Part shown: piece by piece, positions 10,371 through 20,348 of the stretch | Layout of the letters: each line of letters begins with the position of its first letter | Numbering within the stretch: position 1 is the stretch's first letter | Assembly: GCF_017922435.1 (NCBI RefSeq) | Contig: NZ_VDEZ01000001.1 | Location: 434,001-498,000 of the forward strand | From: Thalassospira sp. ER-Se-21-Dark | GTDB lineage: Bacteria; Pseudomonadota; Alphaproteobacteria; Rhodospirillales; Thalassospiraceae | Length of the DNA: 64,000 bases | Reading direction: 5' to 3' | Translations under genes and position numbers: made by a program | The notes under the pieces: model-generated | Seen by the model: only the letters and a program-made list of their open reading frames with translations | What the model was told of the DNA's origin: nothing | Databases searched by the model: none

Positions 10371-13300
10371 ATGCCGAAACGTACAGATATCAAATCAATC
10401 CTCATCATCGGTGCCGGCCCGATTGTTATTGGCCAGGCTTGCGAGTTTGACTATTCCGGTGCCCAGGCCTGTAAGGCCCTTAAGGAAGAAGGTTACCGCG
10501 TCATTCTGGTCAACTCGAACCCGGCGACCATCATGACCGATCCGAACCTGGCCGATGCCACCTATATCGAGCCGATCAAACCGGCCATGGTCGCCAAGAT
10601 CATCGAAAAGGAACGCCCGGACGCCATCCTGCCGACCATGGGGGGTCAGACGGCCCTGAACACCGCACTTGCCCTATTTAACGACGGCACGCTTGAAAAA
10701 TACGGTGTTGAGATGATCGGTGCGAAAAAGCACGTCATCGAAAAGGCCGAAGACCGCCAGCTGTTCCGCGAAGCCATGGACAAGATCGGCCTTGAAAGCG
10801 CGCGCTCAGCCATGGTTCGCACCTTCGAAGATGCGGTCAAGGCACTCGAAGTTACCGGCCTTCCGGCGATCATCCGTCCAAGCTTCACCCTTGGCGGTGA
10901 AGGCGGCGGTATTGCCTATAACCGTGAAGAGTTCGAACAGATCGTACGCAATGGTCTGGCGATATCGCCGACCCACGAAGTGCTGATCGAAGAATCCATT
11001 CTCGGCTGGAAAGAGTATGAAATGGAAGTCGTCCGCGACAATGCGGATAACTGCATCATCATCTGCTCGATCGAAAACGTCGATCCGATGGGCATCCATA
11101 CCGGCGACTCAATCACTGTCGCCCCGGCGCTCACCCTGACCGATAAAGAATATCAGATCATGCGCGACGCCTCGCTGGCGGTACTTCGCGAGATCGGTGT
11201 GGATACCGGCGGCTCGAACGTTCAGTTCGCGGTCAACCCGGATGACGGTCGCCTGATCGTGATTGAAATGAACCCGCGTGTGTCGCGTTCTTCCGCACTG
11301 GCATCCAAGGCAACCGGCTTCCCGATTGCCAAGATCGCAGCCAAGCTTGCGGTTGGGTATACCCTCGATGAGCTTGATAACGATATCACCGGTGTCACCC
11401 CGGCCTCGTTCGAGCCGACCATCGACTATGTCGTCACCAAGATCCCGCGCTTCACCTTTGAAAAGTTCCCGGGCGCCAAGCCGCTTCTGGGGACTGCCAT
11501 GAAGTCGGTCGGCGAAGCGATGTCCATCGGTGGCTGCTTTGCCGAAAGCCTGCAGAAAGGTCTGCGGTCGATGGAGACCGGGCTTACCGGCCTGAATGAA
11601 GTCAAAATCGAAGGTGCGCCCGACAAGGCCGCTATCCGCGCCAAGCTGACCCAGCCGATCCCGTTCCGTATCCTGTATGCGGCCCAGGCTTTCCGTCATG
11701 GCCTGACGCTTAAGGAAATTCAGGGTGCGACCAAGTTTGATCCGTGGTACCTCAAGCAGATTGAAATGCTGGTCGCAGAGGAAGAAAAAGTTCGCGCAAA
11801 CGGCATCCCGACCGACAAGCAGGAATTGCTCCGCCTCAAAAAGCTCGGCTTCTCGGACGCCCGTCTTGCCGAACTGGCTGGCAAGGACGAAGACGCTGTT
11901 CGCGCGGATCGTCAGGCCCTTGGCCTGCGCCCGGTTTACAAGCGCATTGATACCTGTGCGGCCGAATTCCCGTCGCGCACCTCGTACATGTATTCCATGT
12001 ATGAAGGCGATGGTTTCGTTGAGCCGGAAAACGAGGCAGAAGTCACGGATCGCAAGAAAGTCATCATTCTTGGTGGTGGTCCGAACCGTATCGGTCAGGG
12101 TATCGAATTTGACTACTGCTGCGTTCACGCAGCCTATGCGCTGCGCGAAGCCGGCATCGAAGCCATTATGGTCAACTGCAACCCGGAAACGGTTTCAACC
12201 GACTATGACACCTCGGATCGTCTGTATTTCGAACCGCTGACCGCCGAAGACGTGATCGAGCTTTGCCAGCTTGAACAAAGCAACGGCGAACTGCTTGGCG
12301 TGATTGTGCAGTATGGCGGCCAGACCCCGTTGAAACTTTCCGCGGCCCTTGAAAAGGCAGGCGTTCCGATCCTCGGCACCAGCCCGGACAGCATTGATCT
12401 CGCCGAAGACCGCGACCGGTTCCAGGCCCTGATCAACAAGCTTGGCCTGCGTCAGCCGGCAAACGGCATTGCCCGCTCTGTCGACGAAGCCGTCAAAATC
12501 GCCGAAGGCATCGGTTACCCGATCGTCATCCGCCCAAGCTACGTTCTGGGTGGCCGCGCGATGGAAATCGTTCACACCACCGAAGACCTTCTGCGCTACA
12601 TGCACGAAGCGGTTCAGGTATCGGGCAAAAGCCCGGTTCTGATCGACAGCTTCCTGCAGGACGCGATCGAGATTGATGCTGACGCAGTGTCCGACGGCGA
12701 GAACGTCTTTGTTGCGGGCATCATGCAGCACATCGAAGAAGCCGGTATCCATTCCGGTGATTCGGCCTGCTCCCTGCCGCCCTACTCGCTTGATGAAGCG
12801 ATGATCGAACGCCTTAAGGAACAAACTGTTCAGCTCGCCAAGGCACTTGATGTGATCGGCTTGATGAACGTTCAGTTCGCGATCAAGGATGACATCATCT
12901 ATCTGATCGAAGTGAACCCGCGTGCTTCGCGTACGGTACCATTCGTCGCCAAGGCAACCGGCAACCCGATTGCCAAGATCGGTGCACGCATCATGGCGGG
13001 CGAAAAGCTCGGCGACTTTGAAATTGATCATGGTCCGTTCAAGCATATCGCGGTCAAGGAAGCTGTCCTTCCGTTCAACCGCTTCCCGGGCGTTGATACC
13101 TTGCTTGGCCCGGAAATGCGTTCGACTGGCGAAGTCATGGGTCTGGACACCGATTTCGGCCGCGCCTTTGCCAAGGCACAGATGGCTGCGGGCCATACGC
13201 TTCCGCTTGAAGGCAAGATCTTCATCTCGGTCAAAAACTATGACAAACCGGCCGCTGTTCAACTGGCGCGCGACGCCATTGCACTTGGCTTTGGCATCGT

Positions 13301-13613
13301 TGCGACCCATGGCACTGCAGAAGCTCTTGAAAAAGAAGGGCTAGACGTCACCCCGGTCAATAAGGTACAGGAAGGACGTCCCCATATCGTGGACATGATG
13401 AAGAACGGCGATATCAAGCTGGTGTTCAACACCACCGAAAGCAAGCAGGCCGTGGTCGACAGTTTCTCGATCCGCCGTACTGCGCTTACCGATGACATCC
13501 CGTACTACACCACTGTCGCCGGTGCCCGCGCTACCCTGCGCGCCATCGACAACCTGAAACGCGGCGCACTTGAAGTCCGTCCCGTTCAGGAATATCTTGG
13601 GGACAAGTACTAA
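10371..13613 (+). CDS. carB: Carbamoyl-phosphate synthase large subunit
   Basis: CarB (1080 residues) uses two ATP, bicarbonate and ammonia from CarA to make carbamoyl phosphate. The two homologous ATP-grasp halves are visible: the first starts at [23 protein letters not shown], with metal-site Glu and Asn in [15 protein letters not shown]; the second starts at [22 protein letters not shown] and has [17 protein letters not shown]-terminal MGS-like allosteric domain (last ~130 residues) would bind UMP or IMP effectors. Start at the ATG of MPKRTD, the family's usual start. An upstream in-frame TTG at 10350 is unlikely. Length matches the family. Confidence 0.98.
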   Translation: MPKRTDIKSILIIGAGPIVIGQACEFDYSGAQACKALKEEGYRVILVNSNPATIMTDPNLADATYIEPIKPAMVAKIIEKERPDAILPTMGGQTALNTALALFNDGTLEKYGVEMIGAKKHVIEKAEDRQLFREAMDKIGLESARSAMVRTFEDAVKALEVTGLPAIIRPSFTLGGEGGGIAYNREEFEQIVRNGLAISPTHEVLIEESILGWKEYEMEVVRDNADNCIIICSIENVDPMGIHTGDSITVAPALTLTDKEYQIMRDASLAVLREIGVDTGGSNVQFAVNPDDGRLIVIEMNPRVSRSSALASKATGFPIAKIAAKLAVGYTLDELDNDITGVTPASFEPTIDYVVTKIPRFTFEKFPGAKPLLGTAMKSVGEAMSIGGCFAESLQKGLRSMETGLTGLNEVKIEGAPDKAAIRAKLTQPIPFRILYAAQAFRHGLTLKEIQGATKFDPWYLKQIEMLVAEEEKVRANGIPTDKQELLRLKKLGFSDARLAELAGKDEDAVRADRQALGLRPVYKRIDTCAAEFPSRTSYMYSMYEGDGFVEPENEAEVTDRKKVIILGGGPNRIGQGIEFDYCCVHAAYALREAGIEAIMVNCNPETVSTDYDTSDRLYFEPLTAEDVIELCQLEQSNGELLGVIVQYGGQTPLKLSAALEKAGVPILGTSPDSIDLAEDRDRFQALINKLGLRQPANGIARSVDEAVKIAEGIGYPIVIRPSYVLGGRAMEIVHTTEDLLRYMHEAVQVSGKSPVLIDSFLQDAIEIDADAVSDGENVFVAGIMQHIEEAGIHSGDSACSLPPYSLDEAMIERLKEQTVQLAKALDVIGLMNVQFAIKDDIIYLIEVNPRASRTVPFVAKATGNPIAKIGARIMAGEKLGDFEIDHGPFKHIAVKEAVLPFNRFPGVDTLLGPEMRSTGEVMGLDTDFGRAFAKAQMAAGHTLPLEGKIFISVKNYDKPAAVQLARDAIALGFGIVATHGTAEALEKEGLDVTPVNKVQEGRPHIVDMMKNGDIKLVFNTTESKQAVVDSFSIRRTALTDDIPYYTTVAGARATLRAIDNLKRGALEVRPVQEYLGDKY

Positions 13614-13646
13614 GGTTCTTAATCTGAACCTGACGGAAGAATTCAG

Positions 13647-13680
13647 ACCGCCCGGCGGGATGCCGGGCGGTTGATTTTGT
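13647..13680 (+). terminator. Intrinsic terminator after carB
   Basis: A perfect 10-bp stem ACCGCCCGGC / GCCGGGCGGT with a 5-base loop is followed by TGATTTTG. It separates carB from greA. Confidence 0.75.
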
Positions 13681-13716
13681 AGTATCGACCGCTAATAAGA
13701 ATAGGCTGTGAGCGCG

Positions 13717-14190
13717 ATGGAAAAAGTACCAATGACCCCCCAGGGGCATCAGCGTCTCGAAGAAGAACTGAAGCATCGCAAGTCCGTCGAACGCCTTGAA
13801 ATCATCAAGGCCATCGCGGATGCCCGTGAGCATGGCGATCTTTCGGAAAATGCCGAATACCATGCCGCACGCGAACGCCAAAGTTTCTGCGAAGGTCGTA
13901 TTGCCGAGCTCGAAGATGTGCTCAGCCGCTCCGAAGTTATCGACATCAAATCCCTTGCGGGCGATGTCGTGAAATTCGGCGCCAAGGTTCAGCTCGTTGA
14001 CGAAGACACCGACGAGGAAACCACCTATCAGGTGGTTGGCCCGATCGAAGCCGACATCAACGCTGGTCGTATCTCGACCACGTCGCCAATCGGCCGTGCA
14101 CTGATTGGCAAGTCGGTCGGTGACTCTGTCGAAGTCACCGTGCCCGGCGGCACCAAAAGCTATGAGATTTTGAAGGTCGATTTCTCGTAA
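13717..14190 (+). CDS. greA: Transcription elongation factor GreA
   Basis: GreA (157 residues) enters the secondary channel of RNA polymerase and stimulates cleavage of backtracked RNA. The N-terminal coiled coil contains the acidic tip ([16 protein letters not shown]), and the C-terminal FKBP-like domain ends with [17 protein letters not shown]. Start at the ATG of MEKVPMTP, the family's usual start; a GTG three codons earlier is possible. It follows carB after a terminator, so it probably has its own promoter, and a strong terminator lies directly downstream. Confidence 0.96.
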   Translation: MEKVPMTPQGHQRLEEELKHRKSVERLEIIKAIADAREHGDLSENAEYHAARERQSFCEGRIAELEDVLSRSEVIDIKSLAGDVVKFGAKVQLVDEDTDEETTYQVVGPIEADINAGRISTTSPIGRALIGKSVGDSVEVTVPGGTKSYEILKVDFS

Positions 14191-14212
14191 CAGGGAATAT
14201 CAGATTGCTCAA

Positions 14213-14244
14213 AACGGCCCGCTTGAACCGCGGGCCGTTTTTTT
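14213..14244 (+). terminator. Intrinsic terminator after greA
   Basis: A 10-bp stem AACGGCCCGC / GCGGGCCGTT (loop of 7) runs into TTTTTTT. Confidence 0.9.
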
Positions 14245-14319
14245 ATGCCTGATTACCCGCAATGCAACGGCGACACCTCGACGAGGCAAGCCCGATAAGT
14301 AGCCCCCACAAACACACAC

Positions 14320-14348
14320 AAAAATTGAAACACTTTCATTCAATTTTT
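14320..14348. repeat. AT-rich inverted repeat upstream of the CHASE2 operon
   Basis: AAAAATTGAA (14320-14329) and TTCAATTTTT (14339-14348) form a 10-bp inverted pair with a 9-base spacer. It could be an operator for the operon starting at 14472 or a secondary terminator. The rest of the 14245-14471 gap is AT-rich promoter-like sequence. Confidence 0.4.
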
Positions 14349-14471
14349 CTTTAAATTGCACTTTGATCTAATTAATGTAGCCCTAAGATAAGATTTCTCA
14401 AGCAGAACTCATCTCTGAAGAGAAGTCGGGGGAGACTGTTCACACTTTGTGAACAAAATCGGGGCCTACAT

Positions 14472-15983
14472 TTGTTTATTATTGCTGCGTTGAAACGGCA
14501 CCTTTCAGAGCCGCTACGACCCTTCTACGCACTGTTTCGATCAATGCCGGATCTACTGATCCTGATCGCGATCATGTTCGTGGACCCATTCGGCTTTTCA
14601 AATTCCACTGATGAGCGGTCCAAAGATGTCTTTTATCAGGTAACCTCACCTTTCTACCCTGATACTGCGCGTGACAACATCGCAGTCATTCTGATTGATG
14701 ACGCATCACTCGACACCGAGTTTTTCGATTGGCCTCCATCATTTGATCAGTATGACACATTGCTGTCATCTGTTGCGACTTATGCGCCAAAGGCAGTTTT
14801 CTTTGACCTGCTTTTTCTTGATCCGCGCGGGCAAGAAGACGACTTGGAATTCTTCGCCGATAACATCCGTGCTATTCGTGACTTCAAGGATACACCCGTC
14901 TTTGCAATGGGTGCAGCGTCGATACACGCAGGAACCGACGAATGCTTCTCCGAAAGCATCAGCGTTCTGCCGCAGATCGGCGATGCAGTAACCGATCTGC
15001 CATTTTTCAGGTTTTCTGGATATGGAAACGATTACCCGATGTACACTATGTGCAACGGTCGTACCTTGCTCTCACCAGCTGCTGAGCTTCTCAAGGCAGT
15101 CTGCAGCTTGGATAGCAACGGAAGCGAGTTAGACGGACCGTGTCCGGACGCAACGCTCAGCAACGTACAGCAGATTACCAAAACAATTCCAGAAGCGATC
15201 TCGATCAGGTGGGGTGAAGCCACCGCACCGATAAATCAACGACTTTATCCGGCAAGCTTCGATGGCGAAGGCAGCGATTGCGTCCCCCCCTCTGACAAGT
15301 TCATTGAAAAACTGCTGCGCAGTGCCAGCTATTTTATTGGTGCGTTCTCCGAACGACTACGTCCCGATATCTCCAAGAATTGTATTTACCATCCGCACAT
15401 GTCGGCCTTTGACCTGATCGTGCGAGCACAACAGGCAAGCCATGTAGCAACGGCTGACAAAGCAGAACAAGCAAATGCTTCTCGTAAGATTCTGGAAGAC
15501 TTCCTGAACAATAAGGTGGTCTTGATTGGACTCGATGTTGCTGGAGTGCGTGACACAGTCATCTCCCCGGTTCAGGGAACAATTCCCGGCGTCATGGCAC
15601 ACGCAATGGCACTCGATAATGCACTTGTACTCGGATCGGATATGCAACATGCCGCCCCCGTTTTGTTCTGGGAAGCTGACGGAACTGATGCGATTGAAAT
15701 CGCCGGGCTGCTTGTTCTGACATTGCTCCGCTGGCGGCTGGCAAGCAACGTCATCGCTAGCAGTAATTTAAAGCCGGGCTCCAAGCGAAGCTATGTCAGG
15801 TTTGCGCTGATGGCTCTGGGCTGCGTTGTTTTCTTCTTCGCTCTGATCGCAGCGACCTTCTTCATTCTTCGATGGTCACCGATCAATTGGATAGGCCTGA
15901 TCGGGCTTGGTTGGGCATATATCGCATTTTGCTACAGTACAACCATGCAACGTCCCAACGCCGATGGATATATTCATGAGTAG
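14472..15983 (+). CDS. CHASE2 domain membrane protein without an output domain
   Basis: The 503-residue protein has an N-terminal membrane segment (around LLILIAIMFV), a large extracytoplasmic CHASE2 sensor (IAVILIDDASL, KAVFFDLLFLDPR, NKVVLIGLDVAGVRDT, GVMAHAMALDNAL) and two to three C-terminal membrane segments (residues ~395-490). CHASE2 proteins usually continue into a kinase, cyclase or similar output domain; here the protein ends about 10 residues after the last membrane segment. It may therefore signal through a partner or act structurally. The start is uncertain: a TTG at 14472 or an ATG at 14544. It leads an operon with a small secreted protein and an M48 peptidase. The ligand is unknown. 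Confidence 0.75.
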   Translation: MFIIAALKRHLSEPLRPFYALFRSMPDLLILIAIMFVDPFGFSNSTDERSKDVFYQVTSPFYPDTARDNIAVILIDDASLDTEFFDWPPSFDQYDTLLSSVATYAPKAVFFDLLFLDPRGQEDDLEFFADNIRAIRDFKDTPVFAMGAASIHAGTDECFSESISVLPQIGDAVTDLPFFRFSGYGNDYPMYTMCNGRTLLSPAAELLKAVCSLDSNGSELDGPCPDATLSNVQQITKTIPEAISIRWGEATAPINQRLYPASFDGEGSDCVPPSDKFIEKLLRSASYFIGAFSERLRPDISKNCIYHPHMSAFDLIVRAQQASHVATADKAEQANASRKILEDFLNNKVVLIGLDVAGVRDTVISPVQGTIPGVMAHAMALDNALVLGSDMQHAAPVLFWEADGTDAIEIAGLLVLTLLRWRLASNVIASSNLKPGSKRSYVRFALMALGCVVFFFALIAATFFILRWSPINWIGLIGLGWAYIAFCYSTTMQRPNADGYIHE

Positions 15984-16029
15984 CGTCTTTTTAACCGTCA
16001 GAAATAAAATCAGTTTGGAGGGTCCCACA

Positions 16030-16413
16030 ATGTCTCAGAAGTTTTTGTGGACAATGATGTGCATCTTTTATCTGGCAACAGTAATCATTTCAGTTCCTCC
16101 AGCCCGTGCAGAAGATCAAGCCCAACTGCAAATTATCAACTACATTTCTACGGATGGGAAAATCACTGTTTATAACGACAATGCCAAGGCCGTAGGACAA
16201 AAGCAGATCGATACATTACCGCTTCCCGTCGATGTGCTTGAGACTGCACGGGGAGGAAAGCTCTATAAAATTGAGGACAACTTTTGGGTCAGGTCAATGT
16301 CTGTGCAGGTCAATCAGAGTGCTGATCTTGCCCCGACCAACATTTCCATCCTCGAAGCTAAAACCGGCCGCGCAGCTGACGAAAAAAGCCACTCGGGACG
16401 GGGGATCAAATGA
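16030..16413 (+). CDS. Small secreted protein of unknown function
   Basis: The 127-residue product starts with a signal peptide (hydrophobic residues ~4-24, cleavage expected after PARA). The mature ~100 residues are polar and beta-rich (AQLQIINYISTDGKITVYND, YKIEDNFWVRSMSVQVN), loosely like an SH3-type or FecR-like beta fold, but I recognise no family. The start is chosen for the ATG preceded by GGAGG about 9 bases upstream. Its stop overlaps the start of the M48 peptidase gene (ATGA), so the two are translationally coupled and probably act together in the periplasm. Confidence 0.65.
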   Translation: MSQKFLWTMMCIFYLATVIISVPPARAEDQAQLQIINYISTDGKITVYNDNAKAVGQKQIDTLPLPVDVLETARGGKLYKIEDNFWVRSMSVQVNQSADLAPTNISILEAKTGRAADEKSHSGRGIK

Positions 16414-18179
16414 TGCAACTTCCCGTCAATCTCAAGCGCTTTGTGCAGGGACCAATGGCTCCAAGCGGATCTAGGTTCATCATCGCTGCAATGATTGCTG
16501 CAACCGCACTTTCGGGTTGCCAGACAATGAAGGCCATACAGGCACAGGTCTCCGGTGGAACCTACAATACCTTTGATGGAAAACTGATTGAAACAGCAGA
16601 AAACCGAGTCACCAAACCCGTCGAAGTTAGCCCATTCACAACACTTCTAGACCAGTTCAACGTCGAACAAGACGGTCAGGAAATAGGCTTTAATGTCAAA
16701 AATCGGACGGAAACAGAACGCGCAGAAGCGCTGAAAGAATTGTCTGCACGTGATCTGGAACTTCGCGAACTCCAATTTAACAGCATTCAAGAATTGAGTG
16801 GCGAAGGTGCCCAGGCACTTACATCCTACGTTTATTCAATCGTTTCCCGCCTGCTTGAAGAATGGCCCTATGAAAAGCCCGAGATTTCCGTCGCAATCAT
16901 CAGAAGCGACAATTACCGAGCCTCCATGAGCCCCAATGGCATTCTACGGCTCAACACATCTGTTCTACTTAATGCTGATGACGAAGATGAAGTCGCAGCG
17001 GTTGTTGCACATGAACTTGCCCATGCCCTCTTTCAACATCATAACGCCGACGACCAACAGTCGATCGAAGACAAATCATTCATTGTCGCCACTCAGTTTG
17101 CTGCCGGATGGCTCGGGGGGAACTCAGACAGCCCCGCGACCCAAAATGCGGCAAAGGCTCTGATGGTTTCCGGGTTTGGGATGTATCGCATTAACAACAG
17201 CATCCTGTATCCGGGATGGAAGCGCCATCAAGAGGATGAGGCTGATCTTCTCGCCGTCGATTTACTATATCGCGCGGGATATGACTGGGAAAGAATGACG
17301 ACCGTATTGGAGCGCCTTGATAGTGAGCATCAGCGTGTCCAAGCCGAGAAGATTGCTCGCGAACAAGAAATCGAAAAAAGCAAGAAGCAGCTGGGCGAAT
17401 ATACCAATCTTTCGGATGTTCTGAATGTCGGTTTGTCAAATGTCGGCAAGGATCTTTCTAGAATGCTGGATGGAATAGGCGACGACCATGCGCCAGCTGC
17501 CGAACGCCTTCTGGAGACAAAACTCTATATTCAACGTGAATATCTGGATGGTGATTTCCCACCTGCGGCAGATACTGAATCCTTGCAAAGAGTTGTTTGG
17601 GAAGGTCCAGGTTTCTCGGCCATTAAAAAGTCGGTGTATGGCGAACGTGCTCGCATTCTCGCCGAACGCGGTGAGTTAGACGAAGCACAAGAACTTGCAC
17701 TCAAGTCGCTCGATGGTCGCGAAGACACTGATCCGGTTGCCCGACGCATTCTATATCTTGCCCGCAAAGAGCAAGGACAAGATGCCAAGGCATTGCTAAA
17801 TCTGGAGCTTGCCCGCAAAGACCCCCAAGCAGGGATAGAGATATTCAAACTTTTGCGGGATGAATATGCTGAGCAGGGCCAGTGGGATAATGCCCTTCAA
17901 ACATGGCATGATGCTTTGCTCAAATTTCCTGAACAAATCACTGCTGGCATTTACTTCCCAGAACGAATTTCGCTTCTGGCCCGCGCAGGCCGCGCAACCG
18001 AAACCCTCGACAGTTTGAAACAGTGCCAAGACTTGAACATTAGTGTTTACATCTCAGCTCTGTGCGAGGAAGCCGCAAGGCCGATCACATCACCAGAGAA
18101 ATCATTAGAAGCCAATTCAAAGGCCGAGGCTACCGCACAGGAATACTCGACTTCTACCGACATACAAAGCCAGTCCTGA
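16410..18179 (+). CDS. M48-family metallopeptidase lipoprotein with C-terminal repeats
   Basis: This 589-residue envelope protease has a lipobox (ALSGC) after a hydrophobic segment, so it should be lipid-anchored facing the periplasm. The zinc motif HELAH (VAAVVAHELAHALFQHH) is near residue 205 and the third ligand Glu is probably in HQEDEADLLAVDLL near residue 275. A coiled-coil stretch (~305-330) and TPR-like helices follow (~400-560), as in BepA/LoiP-type peptidases involved in outer-membrane quality control. Starts at 16410, 16413 or 16455 are all possible; the last has AGGGA close upstream and gives a normal lipoprotein signal. It is the third gene of the CHASE2 operon. Confidence 0.85.
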   Translation: MMQLPVNLKRFVQGPMAPSGSRFIIAAMIAATALSGCQTMKAIQAQVSGGTYNTFDGKLIETAENRVTKPVEVSPFTTLLDQFNVEQDGQEIGFNVKNRTETERAEALKELSARDLELRELQFNSIQELSGEGAQALTSYVYSIVSRLLEEWPYEKPEISVAIIRSDNYRASMSPNGILRLNTSVLLNADDEDEVAAVVAHELAHALFQHHNADDQQSIEDKSFIVATQFAAGWLGGNSDSPATQNAAKALMVSGFGMYRINNSILYPGWKRHQEDEADLLAVDLLYRAGYDWERMTTVLERLDSEHQRVQAEKIAREQEIEKSKKQLGEYTNLSDVLNVGLSNVGKDLSRMLDGIGDDHAPAAERLLETKLYIQREYLDGDFPPAADTESLQRVVWEGPGFSAIKKSVYGERARILAERGELDEAQELALKSLDGREDTDPVARRILYLARKEQGQDAKALLNLELARKDPQAGIEIFKLLRDEYAEQGQWDNALQTWHDALLKFPEQITAGIYFPERISLLARAGRATETLDSLKQCQDLNISVYISALCEEAARPITSPEKSLEANSKAEATAQEYSTSTDIQSQS

Positions 18180-18186
18180 TGCAAAA

Positions 18187-18212
18187 CAGGGGAGGTCAAA
18201 AGATCTCCCCTG
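18187..18212. terminator. Hairpin between the convergent M48 peptidase and lrp genes
   Basis: An 11-bp stem CAGGGGAGGTC / GATCTCCCCTG (one G-U) with an AAAA loop. T-rich tracts are weak on both sides, so it may serve both strands imperfectly. Confidence 0.55.
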
Positions 18213-18255
18213 CTTCTGTATCAAAATGACAAACACAAACTATCCCAAACGGAAA

Positions 18256-18741
18256 TCAGTCTTCGACCTCAATATCGATCGGCACACCGGGCATGTTTTT
18301 CGCGGTGCGAATCGAAAGTGCCGATTTAACGTGATTGACGTTCTCGGCAACTGTCAGTTCGGTGGTCAGGAATTTCTGATATTCATCCCAGCTGTGCGAG
18401 ACGATTTTCAGAAGAAAGTCCATTTCACCGGCCACCATGTGGCATTCGCGGACTTCTGGCCAAGCGGCCGCACGGGCTTCAAACGCACGCAGATCATGTT
18501 CTGCCTGGCTGGCAAGCCCGACCATTGCAAACACAGTCACGTTGTAGCCCAGCGCCTGCGCATCCACATCGGCATGATAGCCCTGAATGAAACCGGTTTC
18601 CTCGAGTGCGCGCACACGACGCAAACAGGGGGGCGCTGAAATACCTGCACGGCGTGCAAGTTCCACATTGGTCATGCGGCCATCTTCCTGCAGATCGCGC
18701 AAAATTCTGCGGTCGATCTTGTCGAGTTTGACCCGTTGCAT
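18256..18741 (-). CDS. Lrp/AsnC-family transcriptional regulator
   Basis: The 161-residue regulator has the Lrp N-terminal winged helix-turn-helix (LDKIDRRILRDLQEDGRMTNVELARRAGISAPPCLRRVRALEE) and a C-terminal RAM ligand-binding domain (VTVFAMVGL, VRECHMVAGEMDFLLKIV). Such proteins form octamers and respond to amino acids. It is divergent from trxB, a gene order kept in many alphaproteobacteria. Its own promoter is probably TTGCCA (18807-18812, minus) and TAATAT (18785-18790) with 16-bp spacing. Confidence 0.93.
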   Translation of the reverse strand: MQRVKLDKIDRRILRDLQEDGRMTNVELARRAGISAPPCLRRVRALEETGFIQGYHADVDAQALGYNVTVFAMVGLASQAEHDLRAFEARAAAWPEVRECHMVAGEMDFLLKIVSHSWDEYQKFLTTELTVAENVNHVKSALSIRTAKNMPGVPIDIEVED

Positions 18742-19086
18742 TTATTCCTCGATTCTGTGCGCGAAACTTACCCCGATTGAAACAATATTACAGCGAGGCA
18801 AGTTGCTGGCAATAATATAATCCGCATCAGAATGCAATCTTGTGCTTGGATGCCGTAACTGAAAACGCTGAAAAATCTGCTTTTTGGCGCAAATTTCCGC
18901 CATCCTGCACGACCATTCCGAGACGCTTCGACGCCACAATGAAACTACCTGTTTCAAACGTAAAATTTCACCATTTAAAAAACGCGAAACAAGCTGCTCA
19001 AACTTTGCGTGAAGCGGTTGCGTCTTGCCCGGACTGCCAATATGTTCGATCTCTGTTTTTACTCATCTCGGACGTATACAAAGAAC
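18742..19086. promoter_or_regulatory. lrp-trxB divergent intergenic region
   Basis: This 345-bp stretch holds the lrp promoter on the minus strand (18785-18812) and presumably the trxB promoter. I see no further gene, strong repeat or RNA structure in it. Confidence 0.45.
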
Positions 19087-20037
19087 ATGGCCCAGGAACA
19101 TCAGACCAAAGTCCTCATCATTGGCTCCGGCCCTGCCGGGTACACCGCAGCGATCTATGCCGCGCGCGCGAACCTTGAACCTATGATGGTGATGGGTCTT
19201 CAGCCGGGTGGCCAGTTGATGATCACAACTGATGTCGAAAACTATCCGGGCTTCGCTGATGTCATTCAGGGTCCTTGGCTGATGGACCAGATGAAGGCAC
19301 AGGCCGAGCATGTCGGCACCAAAATGGTGCATGACCTGATCACCGAAGTCGATTTCTCCAAACGTCCGTTCGTCTGCAAAGGCGACTCCGGCGACACCTA
19401 TATCGCAGATACGGTCATCATTTCGACCGGGGCACAGGCACGCTGGCTTGGCCTTCCGGGCGAAGAGAAGTTCAACGGCCGTGGCGTTTCGGCCTGCGCG
19501 ACTTGTGATGGTTTCTTCTATCGCAACAAGCCGGTCACAGTTGTCGGTGGTGGCAACACCGCGGTTGAAGAAGCCCTTTATCTTGCCGGTATCTGCTCCA
19601 AGGTGACACTGATCCATCGTCGCGACGAACTGCGAGCAGAAAAAATGCTCCAGGACCGTTTGCTCAAGCATGAAAAGATCGAGGTTGTCTGGGACAGCGT
19701 TGTCGAAGACATTCTCGGTGGCGATGGCCCGATGGACGGTGTTGAAGGTGTGCGCGTACGTAATGTCAAAACCGGTGCGCTGCTTGATATCCAGGCCGAC
19801 GGTTTCTTTGTTGCCATCGGCCATGATCCAGCAACGGCTGTTTTCAAAGGCCAGGTCAACATGGATGACGAGAACTATATCCTCGTCAAGCCGGGCAGCA
19901 CGGTGACCAATATCGAAGGGGTCTTTGCCGCAGGCGACGTTACCGACAAAATCTACCGTCAGGCGGTGACTGCTGCTGGTATGGGCTGCATGGCCGCCCT
20001 TGAGGCAGAAAAATTCATCGCAGAGCACGAAGCCTGA
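19087..20037 (+). CDS. trxB: Thioredoxin-disulfide reductase
   Basis: TrxB (316 residues) is an FAD enzyme that passes electrons from NADPH to thioredoxin. Visible motifs are the FAD-binding IIGSGPAGYTAAIYAARA, the redox pair C137/C140 in ACATCDGFF, the NADPH-binding VVGGGNTAVEEALYL with HRRDELRAEK, and the C-terminal GVFAAGDVTDKIYRQAVTAAGMG. The ATG at 19087 gives the family's usual N terminus; upstream in-frame ATGs at 19009 and 19042 would add unrelated sequence. No strong Shine-Dalgarno is seen. The lsrB-type LysR gene follows. Confidence 0.96.
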   Translation: MAQEHQTKVLIIGSGPAGYTAAIYAARANLEPMMVMGLQPGGQLMITTDVENYPGFADVIQGPWLMDQMKAQAEHVGTKMVHDLITEVDFSKRPFVCKGDSGDTYIADTVIISTGAQARWLGLPGEEKFNGRGVSACATCDGFFYRNKPVTVVGGGNTAVEEALYLAGICSKVTLIHRRDELRAEKMLQDRLLKHEKIEVVWDSVVEDILGGDGPMDGVEGVRVRNVKTGALLDIQADGFFVAIGHDPATAVFKGQVNMDDENYILVKPGSTVTNIEGVFAAGDVTDKIYRQAVTAAGMGCMAALEAEKFIAEHEA

Positions 20038-20065
20038 TCTTCTGGCGTAAATGAGCCTAAAGACC

Positions 20066-20095
20066 AAAGGGGACGCATCTGGCGTCCCCTTTTTT
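20066..20095 (+). terminator. Intrinsic terminator after trxB
   Basis: An 11-bp stem AAAGGGGACGC / GCGTCCCCTTT with a 5-base loop ends in TTTTTT. Confidence 0.9.
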
Positions 20096-20166
20096 AATCG
20101 TTTCAAACGGCCGCGATCCGGCCAATTGACTGACATTGCGTCGAAAACCGCACCCCGCCATGGACT

Positions 20167-20198
20167 TTGCAGGAAAATGTCTTCTTGCAGAAAATGTC
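20167..20198. promoter_or_regulatory. Two near-identical direct repeats upstream of the LysR gene
   Basis: TTGCAGGAAAATGTC (20167-20181) recurs as TTGCAGAAAATGTC (20185-20198), an 18-bp step. AAAATGTCA also appears in inverted form at 21407-21415 upstream of the first sRNA unit, so it may be part of the regulator's binding site. Confidence 0.4.
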
Positions 20199-20348
20199 AC
20201 AGGCCTCATATTGATTGAATAATCATGCACTTGGTCAAAGCTTGTGATGCACTTAATAGTGTGGAAACCAAATTGGCCATAAAAGAAGAGAACAATTATC
20301 AGGGGTCCTGCGCATCGACCGTGCGCTGGCACATCTAGGAGCAGGTCT

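Noticed and set aside
12195-13310. Long minus-strand open frames antisense to carB (also 11109-12128)
   Set aside because: Mirror frames of a conserved gene with high third-position GC; no protein motifs.
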